From Prevotella sp. UBA6994 (GTDB lineage: Bacteria > Bacteroidota > Bacteroidia > Bacteroidales > Bacteroidaceae), in assembly GCA_002449845.1 (NCBI GenBank), contig DJXW01000016.1, positions 412,120 to 476,119 on the forward strand: 64,000 nucleotides of DNA, in the 5' to 3' direction. How positions within the stretch are numbered: position 1 is the first letter of the stretch; each line of letters opens with the position of its first letter. Shown in pieces: positions 44,676-54,196 of this stretch. The notes under the pieces are model-generated. The model did no database searches and had not been told where the DNA came from. It worked only from the letters and a program-made list of their open reading frames with translations. The translations under genes were made by a program, and so were the position numbers.

Positions 44676-45688
44676 TGAACGCAAAAAGTACACACTGTTA
44701 TATCATATTGATATTGGCTGTCATCATTCTGTTGATGGCTAATTTGATGATAGGATCCATCAAAATCCCCATCAGGGATATTATAGACATTCTCTTTTCC
44801 CACTATGAAGGCAAGGAATCATGGCGTTTCATCATTTTGGAATCTCGATTGCCACAAGCCATTACAGCGTTTTTTTGTGGCGGAGCTTTATCTGCCAGTG
44901 GATTGATGTTACAAACAGCATTTAAGAATCCATTGGCAGGACCTTCCATCTTTGGCATTTCAGGAGGTGCAGGATTGGGAGTTGCATTAGTCATGTTGCT
45001 CTTTGGTGGTTCAGTCAGCACATTGTCATTTTCTGCCACAGGGTTTATGGCCATCTTTCTTGCTGCTTTTTTCGGTGCGATGGTCGTAACTGGAATTATT
45101 TTTCTATTTTCTTCCATCGTAAGAAGTAATGTCATGCTTCTCATTATTGGCATCATGATAGGTTATCTGTCTTCTTCTGCCATATCCCTTCTTAATTTCT
45201 TTGCTACCGAAGAAGGTGTTCGTTCATATATGGTTTGGGGAATGGGTTCTTTTGGGGGTGTTTCCCTGTCACAACTTCCTTTTTTTGCGACCATCACCAT
45301 TTTAGGACTCATTGGCTCATGTCTTTTGATTAAACCATTAAATGCCTTACTGTTAGGCGAGAGATATGCGGAGAATTTAGGAATCAACACCATCCGAGTG
45401 CGCAATTTGTTGCTATTGGTTACTGGGATATTAACTGCTATCACCACAGCATTTTGCGGCCCTATATCCTTCATCGGTTTGGCAGTACCACATATTGCCC
45501 GTCTTATGCTGCAAACAGACAATCACATACAGCTTCTCCCTATCACCATCCTTACAGGTTCTGCCATTGCTCTCCTATGTAATGTTATTTGTTACCTTCC
45601 TGGCAGTAATGGCATTATTCCCCTAAATGCGATAACCCCATTAATAGGCGCTCCCGTGATTATTTATGTGATAGCAAGGAATCGATAG
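44672..45688 (+). CDS. FecCD/BtuC-family ABC transporter permease
   Basis: 338 residues, about ten helices. 'LESRLPQAITAFFCGGALSA', 'GLMLQTAFKNPLAGPSIFGI', 'GPISFIGLAVPHIARLM' and 'LAVPH' mark the family. It overlaps the substrate-binding gene. No ATP-binding subunit follows; the next gene is on the other strand, so the ATPase must be elsewhere. Confidence 0.9.
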   Translation: MMNAKSTHCYIILILAVIILLMANLMIGSIKIPIRDIIDILFSHYEGKESWRFIILESRLPQAITAFFCGGALSASGLMLQTAFKNPLAGPSIFGISGGAGLGVALVMLLFGGSVSTLSFSATGFMAIFLAAFFGAMVVTGIIFLFSSIVRSNVMLLIIGIMIGYLSSSAISLLNFFATEEGVRSYMVWGMGSFGGVSLSQLPFFATITILGLIGSCLLIKPLNALLLGERYAENLGINTIRVRNLLLLVTGILTAITTAFCGPISFIGLAVPHIARLMLQTDNHIQLLPITILTGSAIALLCNVICYLPGSNGIIPLNAITPLIGAPVIIYVIARNR

Positions 45689-45699
45689 AAGTAACAAGG

Positions 45700-46692
45700 T
45701 TATTTTAACCCGAAAAGCAACTGTGTAAATTTATATTTCTTTATGATATAATGATAAAAGAACATAGGGAGGAGCACCCCAAGACCTATTCCAAACATCG
45801 TTATCAAACAAAAGGAAACAGAATTGCTCATGGTCTCCTGATTGAATAGAGACATCTTTACTAATATCGCTTTTGCTAATCCTTCAAACGAAGTATGAAA
45901 AAGATAGATAAAATAAGACGAAGATGAAAGTAGATAAAAGGCCTTATTTATCACTGTATTTTTAACTTTTTGCAATTCTAATGACATAGACACTATGAAT
46001 GCGATACCAATAAATGCAAGAATGAATGCTAACCACGGATTCCCAATACAGAACCTAAAATAAAGCCATTCTAATACACAAAAGACCATTAAGTAAACAG
46101 ACAAAGGTACTTTCTTACAAATACTAAAATAACGTTTGTTGTCATATACAATAACTCCAACCATAAAGAAGATTAGCATCTTTTGAGTTTCTATCAAGCA
46201 AAAATTTGATGTCACATGAAAGGGATAAAAATGGACTATCATTGCAATCCCCAAAAGAAACAACCTCTGCAACTTTGTTTTAAAAAAAGGAATCAACATG
46301 AAAATCCACCACAATGCCCATACAAACCATAAGAAATAACCAGCCTTTGGTATGTAAAACATTTCCAAGAAAGCAAAATAAGATCTTGGATGCTGAACAT
46401 ATACAAAATCTTGACTCAGCAATTTAGTTGTTATAATAATCAAAGAACAAATGAAATAGGGAATTACAAGACGGCGCACTTTCTTCAACAGAAACTGACC
46501 ATATTTCTGTTCCCTATATGTTAAAGAGTAAAGATATCCACTTGCAAACATGAACAATGGCATGTGAAAAGTATAAATAACCTTAATCAACATCACATAC
46601 CATTCTGGCGAGTAAGGAGGATGGAAATGTCCAATAACAACAAGAACGATGCAAATTGCTTTGGAAATATCAATAAAGACGGAACGACTCAT
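45700..46692 (-). CDS. acyltransferase family 3 membrane protein
   Basis: 330 residues from ATG 46692, which keeps the overlap with the upstream gene to 23 bases; an earlier ATG at 46728 would lengthen it by 12 residues. The N-terminus 'FIDISKAICIVLVVIGHFHP' has the Asp and His of AT3/OafA proteins, then about ten helices including 'FHMPLFMFASGYLYS'. It probably O-acetylates a surface glycan. It is downstream of an O-antigen ligase-like gene in the same transcript. Confidence 0.85.
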   Translation of the reverse strand: MSRSVFIDISKAICIVLVVIGHFHPPYSPEWYVMLIKVIYTFHMPLFMFASGYLYSLTYREQKYGQFLLKKVRRLVIPYFICSLIIITTKLLSQDFVYVQHPRSYFAFLEMFYIPKAGYFLWFVWALWWIFMLIPFFKTKLQRLFLLGIAMIVHFYPFHVTSNFCLIETQKMLIFFMVGVIVYDNKRYFSICKKVPLSVYLMVFCVLEWLYFRFCIGNPWLAFILAFIGIAFIVSMSLELQKVKNTVINKAFYLLSSSSYFIYLFHTSFEGLAKAILVKMSLFNQETMSNSVSFCLITMFGIGLGVLLPMFFYHYIIKKYKFTQLLFGLK

Positions 46693-47893
46693 ACTCTTTA
46701 TTTTTTGATTTCCCTTCATACAAGACAAGAGCCAACAAGAACATGACCATCAAGCCCTGTGATTGCACAAAGGTAGTTGCCGCTATTGATTCTATCATTA
46801 AAAAGCCAATAATTAGCAATCCTGTTTTAAACAGCTTAAGATTTCCATTCTTTCGATAATTTCTTTTCAGTAACACAAAAATCCAATACCAGAAGTAAAA
46901 GAAAAGAGCAATACCGACTACACCAAACTGAGCTAAATCAGGAAAGAATGTATCACATAGGTACATGCCTTGAATAGGAGACAAGCCAAACACCGTGTCC
47001 AACTGATATTTATAATATAGTGGTGAGTAATAGGTGGCAGCACCTATATCAGCATACGTACCAAACCCAGGACCCAATGGCAAATAATCATTCAACACGT
47101 TAAGAGAGGTGATATACATAGATGCCCTACCAGCACTTTCCAAATTCTCTTCGTTATATGGATTTATAAAATAAAAATAAATTTTATCTTTAGCATAATA
47201 GAATATGACCAACAACGCAGACAATAGTAAAAGGATATTTTTTAAACTAAACCTAAACTTAACCTTTTCTGTATAGAAGATGACAACTATCACAAATAAA
47301 ATAAAGAAACCGACAGCTTTCATTCTAAATGACAACAAGGCTATTGCCATAATACCAATAGAAATAATAGAATTTGTCAATGAGTCTCGAGAAGTATAAT
47401 AATAAAAAAGAGCAAGACCAGAAACTGTCATGGCAAAATACGCAGGGTGCCGATAAAAAAGAAGCATTCTGTCAGTAAGAGCTATAGCCAAACAACCAAT
47501 TGACAATAATAGAATCAATTTAGACAAATATTTCTTGAAACTATCATCAAACGTAAAACCTATCATATAAACAGAAAAAAAAGTCAGGAAAGGCTTTACA
47601 TGAACGACAAAACTCATATTTATTGCATCGGGATTGATGGATAACAACCAAGAATAAACATAATAAAAGAAAAAGATACCAGCAAAGACATAAAATGCCT
47701 TTAAGAAATTTGCATCAAAATATTGCTGTCTTAACATCGACAAGAACAAATAACTTGCCAACGAAAGCGCAATCAATTCATCAACATAAGAATATCCAAT
47801 AGATTTAAGTGCCTCACAAAGAAATAAGCCGAACACGAGGCACAAAGTCATGAATATTTTGACAGATATGGAAGTTCTATTATTGATAGGCAT
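46670..47893 (-). CDS. O-antigen ligase/polymerase-like membrane protein
   Basis: 407 residues, about eleven helices. A large extracellular-type loop near 245-310 contains 'AGRASMYITSLNVLNDYLPL' and 'GPGFGTYADIGAATYYSPLY', typical of Wzy/WaaL proteins. Ligase or polymerase activity cannot be separated by sequence. No other glycan genes lie immediately upstream; it pairs with the acyltransferase gene it overlaps. Confidence 0.75.
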   Translation of the reverse strand: MPINNRTSISVKIFMTLCLVFGLFLCEALKSIGYSYVDELIALSLASYLFLSMLRQQYFDANFLKAFYVFAGIFFFYYVYSWLLSINPDAINMSFVVHVKPFLTFFSVYMIGFTFDDSFKKYLSKLILLLSIGCLAIALTDRMLLFYRHPAYFAMTVSGLALFYYYTSRDSLTNSIISIGIMAIALLSFRMKAVGFFILFVIVVIFYTEKVKFRFSLKNILLLLSALLVIFYYAKDKIYFYFINPYNEENLESAGRASMYITSLNVLNDYLPLGPGFGTYADIGAATYYSPLYYKYQLDTVFGLSPIQGMYLCDTFFPDLAQFGVVGIALFFYFWYWIFVLLKRNYRKNGNLKLFKTGLLIIGFLMIESIAATTFVQSQGLMVMFLLALVLYEGKSKNKEYESFRLY

Positions 47894-48084
47894 TATTACA
47901 TTTTCGGTTGAATGTCATTAGACATTTGTACTTGCATTAGTTGAAAACTGTTGTCATATACTAAACTAACTTGCAAAGTTCATGAAAATTTTCGAGATAT
48001 GCAAGAAATTATTTGAAAAACTTGGATTACCATGTAACAAAACCTATCAAAAGAAAAACCTGCAAAAACTGTATTTCTGAAATC

Positions 48085-49182
48085 TTATTTATAAAATTGC
48101 ACACAAACGGGCTTATCAACACGTATGCGTTTTCGGGTTTTCTTGAGCAATCCCGTTTTCAAATCTCTTTCATATACTTGAATAACATTATCGTCCCTAC
48201 ATGCACAAAGTAAGAATTTACCATTGGGCGTGATATTAAACTGTCGTGGATGAACACCCGTTTCCTGGTAACCTATCTTTTTTATCTTTCCCGTTTTCTT
48301 GTCAACAGAAAAAATTGCAATGCCATCATGTTTCAGCCTGTTGCTCGCATAAAGGAATTTTCCGTCTGGCGAGAGATGAATGTCTGCCCCACCCCTCGCA
48401 TTGATGGTATCTGTAGATATTTCCTGAATAATCTCCAGTTCTCCCTCATGGTATTTAAGTACGGTCACCTTACTTGACAATTCTCCCATCAAGTACATAT
48501 ATTGATTGTCTTTGCTGAAGACAAAATGCCGCGGACCTGTACCAAGACTTACGTTGAAAGGCTTGAACACCCTAACAGAGTCTGTTCTCTGGTTATCGAG
48601 ACGCAGAAGTTGGTCACCACTGAAATCGGTCATAAAGATATACTTCCCGTCTGAGGTGAAACGGGCACAATGAATGTGAGGTTCACTCTGCCGAATGGTA
48701 TCAGGTCCTCCCCAACTTCCCGTGGCTAATGTGAAAACACTATCCAAAGCATTCTTTTTCAATAAGAACTCACTCATTGAGCCACCAGAATAGTTGGCTG
48801 TCAACACTTTATCTCCGTTTGTTTCCACATAGCAAGGATCAGTGCCATGCGTATTCATAGAGTTGATGACCTTCATTTCACCCGTTTGCTTGTCATACGA
48901 AATTGCATAAACACAAGCATTCTCATCATTCAGTTCACTAACCGCATAAATCACGTTTCCTTGTTGATTAAATGTCAAGTAAGAAGGGTTCGCAATCTCT
49001 AAAGAAGACAAGGAATTCGATTCTCCCGACTCTTGGTCGAACTTATACGAATAGATGCCTTCGCTACTTCCATCCGTATATGTGCCAACAATCATCTGAA
49101 CAGCATCTTCCGGCTTAACTTCCTTCTTACAGGAAATCATCACAAGTAACAACAATAACCAACTAAGTTTTTTATATATCAT
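48085..49182 (-). CDS. lactonase family lipoprotein (Pgl-like beta propeller)
   Basis: 365 residues with a lipoprotein signal ('LSWLLLLLVMISC'). A seven-bladed propeller of the YbhE/6-phosphogluconolactonase family: 'MIVGTYTDGSSEGIYSYKFD', 'NPSYLTFNQQGNVIYAVSE', 'HGTDPCYVETNGDKVLTANY', 'HIHCARFTSDGKYIFMTDFS', 'GTGPRHFVFSKDNQYMYL'. The lipid anchor places it outside the cytoplasm, so 6-phosphogluconate metabolism is unlikely and the substrate is unknown. Confidence 0.88.
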   Translation of the reverse strand: MIYKKLSWLLLLLVMISCKKEVKPEDAVQMIVGTYTDGSSEGIYSYKFDQESGESNSLSSLEIANPSYLTFNQQGNVIYAVSELNDENACVYAISYDKQTGEMKVINSMNTHGTDPCYVETNGDKVLTANYSGGSMSEFLLKKNALDSVFTLATGSWGGPDTIRQSEPHIHCARFTSDGKYIFMTDFSGDQLLRLDNQRTDSVRVFKPFNVSLGTGPRHFVFSKDNQYMYLMGELSSKVTVLKYHEGELEIIQEISTDTINARGGADIHLSPDGKFLYASNRLKHDGIAIFSVDKKTGKIKKIGYQETGVHPRQFNITPNGKFLLCACRDDNVIQVYERDLKTGLLKKTRKRIRVDKPVCVQFYK

Positions 49183-49301
49183 ATCAAAGCAGCCTATTTA
49201 AGCCCTCAAAATTAAGAAAAAAAAGTTGTTCACCGAATTATTTTTGGGATTTTATCAATTTCTACATAATATTTTCTACTTTTGCAGAATAATTTAACAA
49301 T

Positions 49302-49643
49302 ATGGAAAAAGATTTTGAAACACTTTGGCGTGAAAACAAGAAACGTATTTTAGAAACTGACCCCGAATATCGAAAGATCATCGAAAGCTATAAGATGAAC
49401 AGTGGAGCCGACTGGCTGCTCTTTGCCCTGCCTGCTGTGATTGCCATTGTCATATTGGATTGGGCTCCATTAGAAAAAGAATTACTCAATTGGCTCATTG
49501 GAGCCATTGCTGCTATCATCGTATTCGTACTATGTGTTTGGGTCAAGTCATCTCTCTCAGGCAATCGTTCCCTTGATGAAGTGGAACAAGAAGTGAAAAG
49601 CCGCTGCCACGAATGTTATGAGAAAACGGGTAAGTTGGAATAG
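49302..49643 (+). CDS. small membrane protein, unknown function
   Basis: 113 residues. A charged N-terminus ('FETLWRENKKRILETDPEYR') is followed by two membrane helices (about 36-52 and 63-82), then a soluble tail with two Cys ('VKSRCHECYEKTG'). TACTTTTG at 49277-49284 is a likely -7 box. Not recognised further; it looks like a conserved Bacteroidales membrane protein. Confidence 0.75.
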   Translation: MEKDFETLWRENKKRILETDPEYRKIIESYKMNSGADWLLFALPAVIAIVILDWAPLEKELLNWLIGAIAAIIVFVLCVWVKSSLSGNRSLDEVEQEVKSRCHECYEKTGKLE

Positions 49644-49662
49644 AACATCAAAATTAGAAAAC

Positions 49663-50805
49663 TCAGACAAACATCAAGTCGCTCATCACTGAGTCGCTCA
49701 CAAACAATCCTTTCTTCGTCAAGGCTATAGAATCATCTTTGAAGGTTAGCAAACCATATTTCAGATGATTCTTTGCCTGTTTCAAAAGATAGTCTTGATA
49801 ATTCTCTTGAAGATGATTCAAGGCTATACCCTCTCGCGTACGCAATGCCGTGGTCACCATATCGTTATATCTCATATCATCGGTTAGCAGTTCTCGTTCA
49901 GCGGGTAATTCTCCCCGACAAATAGCCAGTATATAATGTTGAATATCAGCTACGTTCCATTGTCTTGAGTCGATGTCATACGAATGGGCTGCTGCCCCAA
50001 TCCCTAGATAAGGCACGCCCTGCCAATAACTGCTATTATGGCGTGAACGATAACTACCACACTCATGTTTCCGTGCGAAGTTGCTGATTTCATAATGTTC
50101 AAAGTCGGCTTTTTCCAATCTTTCCATTAAAGTCTCATACATCCTCACACTCAGTTCGTCCTCTTCGTCCTGTTTTACCAGACCATTCTCTATCTGTTTT
50201 CTCCTTATATTATATAAAGGTGTACCTTCTTCGTACATCAAGCTATAGGCAGAGATATGTTCCACATCAAGAGCCACCGCCTTGTCAACATCACTCATCC
50301 ATTCTTCCAGCGTCTCACCAGGGAAGCCAAACATCAGGTCGATACTGACATTCGCTATCCCCGCTTGTCTTAATCTCTCTATGGCTTGAGTCACCTGCAA
50401 GGCAGTGTGTCTTCTTCTCAAAAAGCGTAACCTTCCATCATCGAAAGTCTGAACGCCCATACTCACTCTATTCACGGGTAAATCCCTTAAAGCCGTGGCA
50501 AAAGCAGGTGTCACGTCGTCAGGATTGCATTCTATCGTCACTTCCGCATCATCATCCACACAAAATAGTCTGTAGATACAATCAAATATTCTTTTCAATT
50601 GATTAATTGTCAGTTGCGAGGGAGTACCACCCCCTAAATAAATAGTTGACAACTGTTGAAACAGCACGTTTCCACATCTCATCTCCATCTCACGACAAAG
50701 CACATCCACATACGAATCTCGTTTCTCCAACGATGTGGTGGAGAAAAAACCGCAGTAGATACACCTACTCTTACAAAATGGGATATGAATATATAGACCA
50801 GCCAT
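49663..50805 (-). CDS. hemW: radical SAM haem chaperone HemW (HemN-like)
   Basis: 380 residues. The radical SAM cluster motif is 'PFCKSRCIYCGFF' at the N-terminus; also 'YLGGGTPSQL', 'VSMGVQTFDDGRLRFLRRRH' and 'DLMFGFPGETLEEW'. HemW-type proteins lack the N-terminal Cys extension of true HemN and act in haem delivery. The -7 box TATTTTTG lies at 50844-50837 on the minus strand. Confidence 0.9.
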   Translation of the reverse strand: MAGLYIHIPFCKSRCIYCGFFSTTSLEKRDSYVDVLCREMEMRCGNVLFQQLSTIYLGGGTPSQLTINQLKRIFDCIYRLFCVDDDAEVTIECNPDDVTPAFATALRDLPVNRVSMGVQTFDDGRLRFLRRRHTALQVTQAIERLRQAGIANVSIDLMFGFPGETLEEWMSDVDKAVALDVEHISAYSLMYEEGTPLYNIRRKQIENGLVKQDEEDELSVRMYETLMERLEKADFEHYEISNFARKHECGSYRSRHNSSYWQGVPYLGIGAAAHSYDIDSRQWNVADIQHYILAICRGELPAERELLTDDMRYNDMVTTALRTREGIALNHLQENYQDYLLKQAKNHLKYGLLTFKDDSIALTKKGLFVSDSVMSDLMFV

Positions 50806-50884
50806 CTAATAGCGACATTTTACATCTGTTTTGATGCAAAAATACTAATAAGTTATAAAAGGGAAACATTTTTTTAAGATTTCT

Positions 50885-50915
50885 TTTGCCATTCGTCAAA
50901 AAATGTGTACTTTTA
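50885..50915 (+). promoter_or_regulatory. promoter of the EF-G2 gene
   Basis: TTTG (50885-50888), 19-base spacer, TACTTTTA (50908-50915), one base off consensus. The leader to the ATG is about 60 bases. Confidence 0.55.
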
Positions 50916-50979
50916 ACGGCGATATGCAAATATGTCGCTTTAAAAGTTGACTTTTTACTAATAACATAAATCTATTGAT

Positions 50980-53139
50980 ATGCGTATTTATCAAACCAAT
51001 GAAATTAAGAACATTGCCCTGATTGGCAGTGCGGGTTCCGGCAAGACCACTCTTGCCGAGTCTATGCTTTTTGAGAGTGGTATTATCAAACGCCGTGGTT
51101 CCGTTGAAGCAAAAAACACGGTGAGTGATTATTTCCCAGTTGAGCAGGAATATGGTTATTCCGTGTTTCCAACCGTATTCCATGTAGAATGGAACAACAA
51201 AAAGCTGAACATCATTGATTGTCCGGGTTCTGACGACTTTGTTGGTGGTGCTATCACAGCCCTCAACGTTACCGACCAAGCTGTCATTCTCGTCAATGGT
51301 TTGTATGGTCCAGAAGTAGGTACGATGAATGCTTTCCGCAACACCGAAAAGCTTCAAAAGCCTGTGATCTTCCTCGTTAACCAACTCGACCGTGAGAATT
51401 GCGACTTCGACGTGGTAATGTCTAACATGAAAGAAATCTACGGTCCTAAGTGTGTTATCGTACAATATCCTATCGTTACAGGTCCAGGTTTCAATGCCGT
51501 TATCGACGTGCTCCTGATGAAGAAATACAGTTGGAAGCCTGAAGGTGGTGCTCCTATCATCGAAGACATCCCCGCAGAAGAGATGGATAAGGCGCAAGAA
51601 CTTCACGCCGCATTGGTAGAAGCTGCCGCAGGTAATGACGATTCTTTGATGGAGAAATTCTTCGAGGAAGAAACGCTTACCGAAGACGAGATGCGCGAGG
51701 GTATCCGCAAGGGTCTTGTTACTCGTTCCATCTTCCCCGTCTTCTGCGTATGCGCAGGCAAGGACATGGGTGTTCGCCGTTTGATGGAGTTCTTGGGTAA
51801 CGTGGTTCCTTTCGTTGACGATATGCCTACCGTTGCCAACACCAATGGCGACAACATCAAGCCAGACTCTAATGGTCCTGAGTCTATCTTCTTCTTCAAG
51901 ACTGGTATGGAGCCACATATCGGTGAGGTTTCTTACTTCAAGGTGATGAGCGGAACCGTTAAGCCAGGAGACGACCTGACCAATGCTGACCGTGGTTCTA
52001 AGGAGCGCATGGGACAAATATATGCTTGTGCTGGTGCCAACCGTATCGCAGTAGATGAGATGAAGGCTGGCGACATCGGCTGTACCGTTAAGTTGAAGGA
52101 CGTGAAGACGGGTAACACCTTGAACGGCAAAGATTGCGACTGGAGCTTCAACTACATCAAATATCCTAACTCTAAATATTCTCGCGCCATCAAGTCAGTC
52201 AACGCTTCTGATATGGAGAAGATGATGGCTGCCCTGCAGAAGATGCGCCAGGAAGACCCCACATGGGTAGTAGAGCAATCCAAGGAATTGAAACAAACCA
52301 TCGTTCACGGTCAAGGCGAGTTCCACCTCCGTACCTTGAAATGGCGTTTGGAAAACAACGAGAAGTTGCAGGTGAAGTATGAGGAGCCAAAGATTCCTTA
52401 TCGCGAAACCATTACCAAGACAGCACGTGCAGACTATCGTCACAAGAAACAGTCTGGTGGTGCTGGACAGTTTGGTGAGGTTCACTTGATTGTAGAGCCA
52501 TACACAGAGGGAATGCCAGACCCAGTAACCTATAAGTTCAACGGTCAGGAGTTTAAGATGAACATCAAGGGCAAGGAAGAAATCGACCTCGAATGGGGTG
52601 GCAAACTTGTATTCATCAACTCTGTTGTAGGTGGTGCTATTGATGCTCGTTTCATGCCTGCCATCTTGAAAGGTGTGATGGAACGCATGGAGCAAGGTCC
52701 TCTTACTGGTTCTTACGCTCGCGACGTGCGCGTTATCGTTTACGATGGAAAGATGCACCCAGTAGATTCTAACGAGCTTTCATTTATGTTGGCAGCCCGT
52801 CAGGCATTCTCAGCAGCATTCAAGGAAGCTGGTCCAAAGATTCTTGAGCCTATCTACGACTTGGAAGTATTGGTACCAGCCGACTACATGGGTGATGTAA
52901 TGAGCGACTTACAGGGTCGTCGTGCTATCATCATGGGTATGGACAGTGAGGCTGGTTATCAGAAGCTGACTGCCAAGATTCCTCTCAAGGAACTCTCCAG
53001 CTACTCTATCGCCTTGAGTTCTCTCACAGGTGGACGTGCTTCATTCACCACCTCCTTCTCCAGCTACGAGCTTGTACCCAACGACATCCAGCAAGCTCTT
53101 ATCGCTCAGCACGAGGCAGAAGAGAAAGAAGCAGAATAA
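50980..53139 (+). CDS. elongation factor G paralogue (EF-G2 type)
   Basis: 719 residues. Domain order is that of EF-G. G1 is 'GSAGSGKTT' (16-24). G3 reads 'DCPGSDDF' (80-87), so the catalytic His after DxPG is Ser84. G4 reads 'NQLD' (134-137) in place of NKxD. The switch I 'RGITI' motif is replaced by 'YGYSVFPTVF'. These changes match the Bacteroides EF-G2 group, which I recall as reported to support translation without GTP hydrolysis and to be needed in starvation and gut colonisation. Domains IV and V follow ('GELVPND'-type end 'SYELVPNDIQQALIAQ'). Monocistronic, with its own terminator. Confidence 0.9.
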   Translation: MRIYQTNEIKNIALIGSAGSGKTTLAESMLFESGIIKRRGSVEAKNTVSDYFPVEQEYGYSVFPTVFHVEWNNKKLNIIDCPGSDDFVGGAITALNVTDQAVILVNGLYGPEVGTMNAFRNTEKLQKPVIFLVNQLDRENCDFDVVMSNMKEIYGPKCVIVQYPIVTGPGFNAVIDVLLMKKYSWKPEGGAPIIEDIPAEEMDKAQELHAALVEAAAGNDDSLMEKFFEEETLTEDEMREGIRKGLVTRSIFPVFCVCAGKDMGVRRLMEFLGNVVPFVDDMPTVANTNGDNIKPDSNGPESIFFFKTGMEPHIGEVSYFKVMSGTVKPGDDLTNADRGSKERMGQIYACAGANRIAVDEMKAGDIGCTVKLKDVKTGNTLNGKDCDWSFNYIKYPNSKYSRAIKSVNASDMEKMMAALQKMRQEDPTWVVEQSKELKQTIVHGQGEFHLRTLKWRLENNEKLQVKYEEPKIPYRETITKTARADYRHKKQSGGAGQFGEVHLIVEPYTEGMPDPVTYKFNGQEFKMNIKGKEEIDLEWGGKLVFINSVVGGAIDARFMPAILKGVMERMEQGPLTGSYARDVRVIVYDGKMHPVDSNELSFMLAARQAFSAAFKEAGPKILEPIYDLEVLVPADYMGDVMSDLQGRRAIIMGMDSEAGYQKLTAKIPLKELSSYSIALSSLTGGRASFTTSFSSYELVPNDIQQALIAQHEAEEKEAE

Positions 53140-53161
53140 GGATTTACATATATCTATATTA

Positions 53162-53200
53162 AAAGAACATCCAATCATTCTTCATTGGATGTTCTTTTTC
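53162..53200 (+). terminator. terminator after EF-G2 gene
   Basis: AAAGAACATCCAAT (53162-53175) pairs with ATTGGATGTTCTTT (53184-53197), followed by more T residues, 22 bases after the stop. Confidence 0.9.
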
Positions 53201-53223
53201 TTTTCCCACGAAAAATGTCTTGA

Positions 53224-53294
53224 AAATTCTGAATTTAGGTGCCAAAATACGGGCATATTTTCAAACGAGTTGAAACTTGGTAGGAAAAATGCCC
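53224..53294 (+). repeat. 71-bp dispersed hairpin repeat (module A), copy 2
   Basis: Matches the reverse complement of 10431-10501 with three mismatches over 71 bases. The hairpin arms are GGGCATATTT-type (53251-53260) and AAAAATGCCC (53285-53294). It lies 24 bases past the EF-G2 terminator. Confidence 0.85.
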
Positions 53295-53406
53295 ATTTTT
53301 CGCCAACAACGTATATCACTAATAATAAGCAACTTACAAAAACGAAGAACAGAAAGTCAAGTCAAAAACTGCATTTTTTCATCAAAAAAGACACTTTTCA
53401 GACATT

Positions 53407-53513
53407 CATAACATATATAATTAGCACTCGTAACATATATAGTTATGCCCGTAACATATATAGTTACAGTCATAACATACATAATTACGCTCATAATCAT
53501 AAATTTTACATGG
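53407..53513. repeat. 21-bp palindromic repeat array (module B), copy 3
   Basis: Five units starting at 53409, 53431, 53452, 53473 and 53494: intervals of 22, 21, 21 and 21. Same TAACATATATAGTTA core as the other two arrays, and about 110 bases from module A as at 10 kb. Confidence 0.85.
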
Positions 53514-53616
53514 AAAAACACATATTTTTGACCATTACAACCCAATTTTCCACACTTCCATTTCTAGATTGCAAGAAAATCCAAACAAGTTTTTGTCATG
53601 AAAATGGATAAAAAAT

Positions 53617-53740
53617 GTTTAGTGTTGAGTGTTTAGTGTTTAGTGATAATTAGATTCTCTCGCTTGGCTATCAATCTCCAAATCATTTCTCTCACTCCTC
53701 ACCCCTCACCTCTCACCCCTCCTTCTCTAAATCATCCTCT
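53617..53740. repeat. GTGTTTAGT repeats and module C, copy 3 (minus orientation)
   Basis: 53617-53645 repeats GTTTAGTGTT words. 53678-53740 is the minus-strand form of the GGTGAG repeat, with CTCCAAATCATTTCTCTCAC at its left and TTCTCTAAATC at its right. With modules A and B this fills the 824-base gap between EF-G2 and the peptide genes; no gene is visible in it. Confidence 0.65.
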
Positions 53741-53788
53741 TCCATCTCAACATTTTTTTACGTTTTCTTATTTTTTTATTTGATTTTA

Positions 53789-53820
53789 TTTGGCAGTAAC
53801 AAATAAATTGATTACTTTTG
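53789..53820 (+). promoter_or_regulatory. promoter of the small-peptide cluster
   Basis: TTTG (53789-53792), 20-base spacer, TACTTTTG (53813-53820), a full consensus match. It gives a leader of about 135 bases before the first peptide ATG. Confidence 0.8.
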
Positions 53821-53963
53821 CACAGTTATTACAATAAAATTGTATAACCATGAGAGTGGTCAGTGTACCATTTTCCACAAAAATTATTCCAAAGACAGGT
53901 TTAACCTGTTATTATAACAAATTGCTAATCAACAAGAAAGTAACAATTAAACATATACACAAC

Positions 53964-54125
53964 ATGAAAAAATACGTAAAACCCTTTGTGAAGGAATCAG
54001 AAATTGAGACCGACGAGATTTTGGCAGGATCAGAGTATCAAGGCGAAGTAATCAACAATGAGCCCATTGAAGGTGAGGAGACTACTGGTGGCGTTCCTGC
54101 CAAGCAATTCAATGTTTGGGAATAA
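53964..54125 (+). CDS. small peptide 1, 53 aa, MKKYxKP leader family
   Basis: 53 residues from ATG 53964 (a longer frame from 53850 has no support in the family). Leader-like block 'MKKYVKPFVKESEIETDEIL', then 'AGS', an acidic stretch ('NNEPIEGEETTGG') and the end 'AKQFNVWE', nearly the end of the peptide at 4543. There is no Cys, signal peptide or membrane segment. Function unknown. Confidence 0.75.
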   Translation: MKKYVKPFVKESEIETDEILAGSEYQGEVINNEPIEGEETTGGVPAKQFNVWE

Positions 54126-54196
54126 TCTCACATAAGGGATCTTAAATAAGGCATGCATTGCAATCAATAAATTATTAACACTTTAATTAAAGGATT

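Noticed and set aside
50896..52017. 373-codon minus-strand frame
   Set aside because: Opposite the EF-G2 gene; a shadow of its codon pattern.
53030..53611. 193-codon plus-strand frame
   Set aside because: It begins inside the EF-G2 gene and runs through a terminator and repeats.
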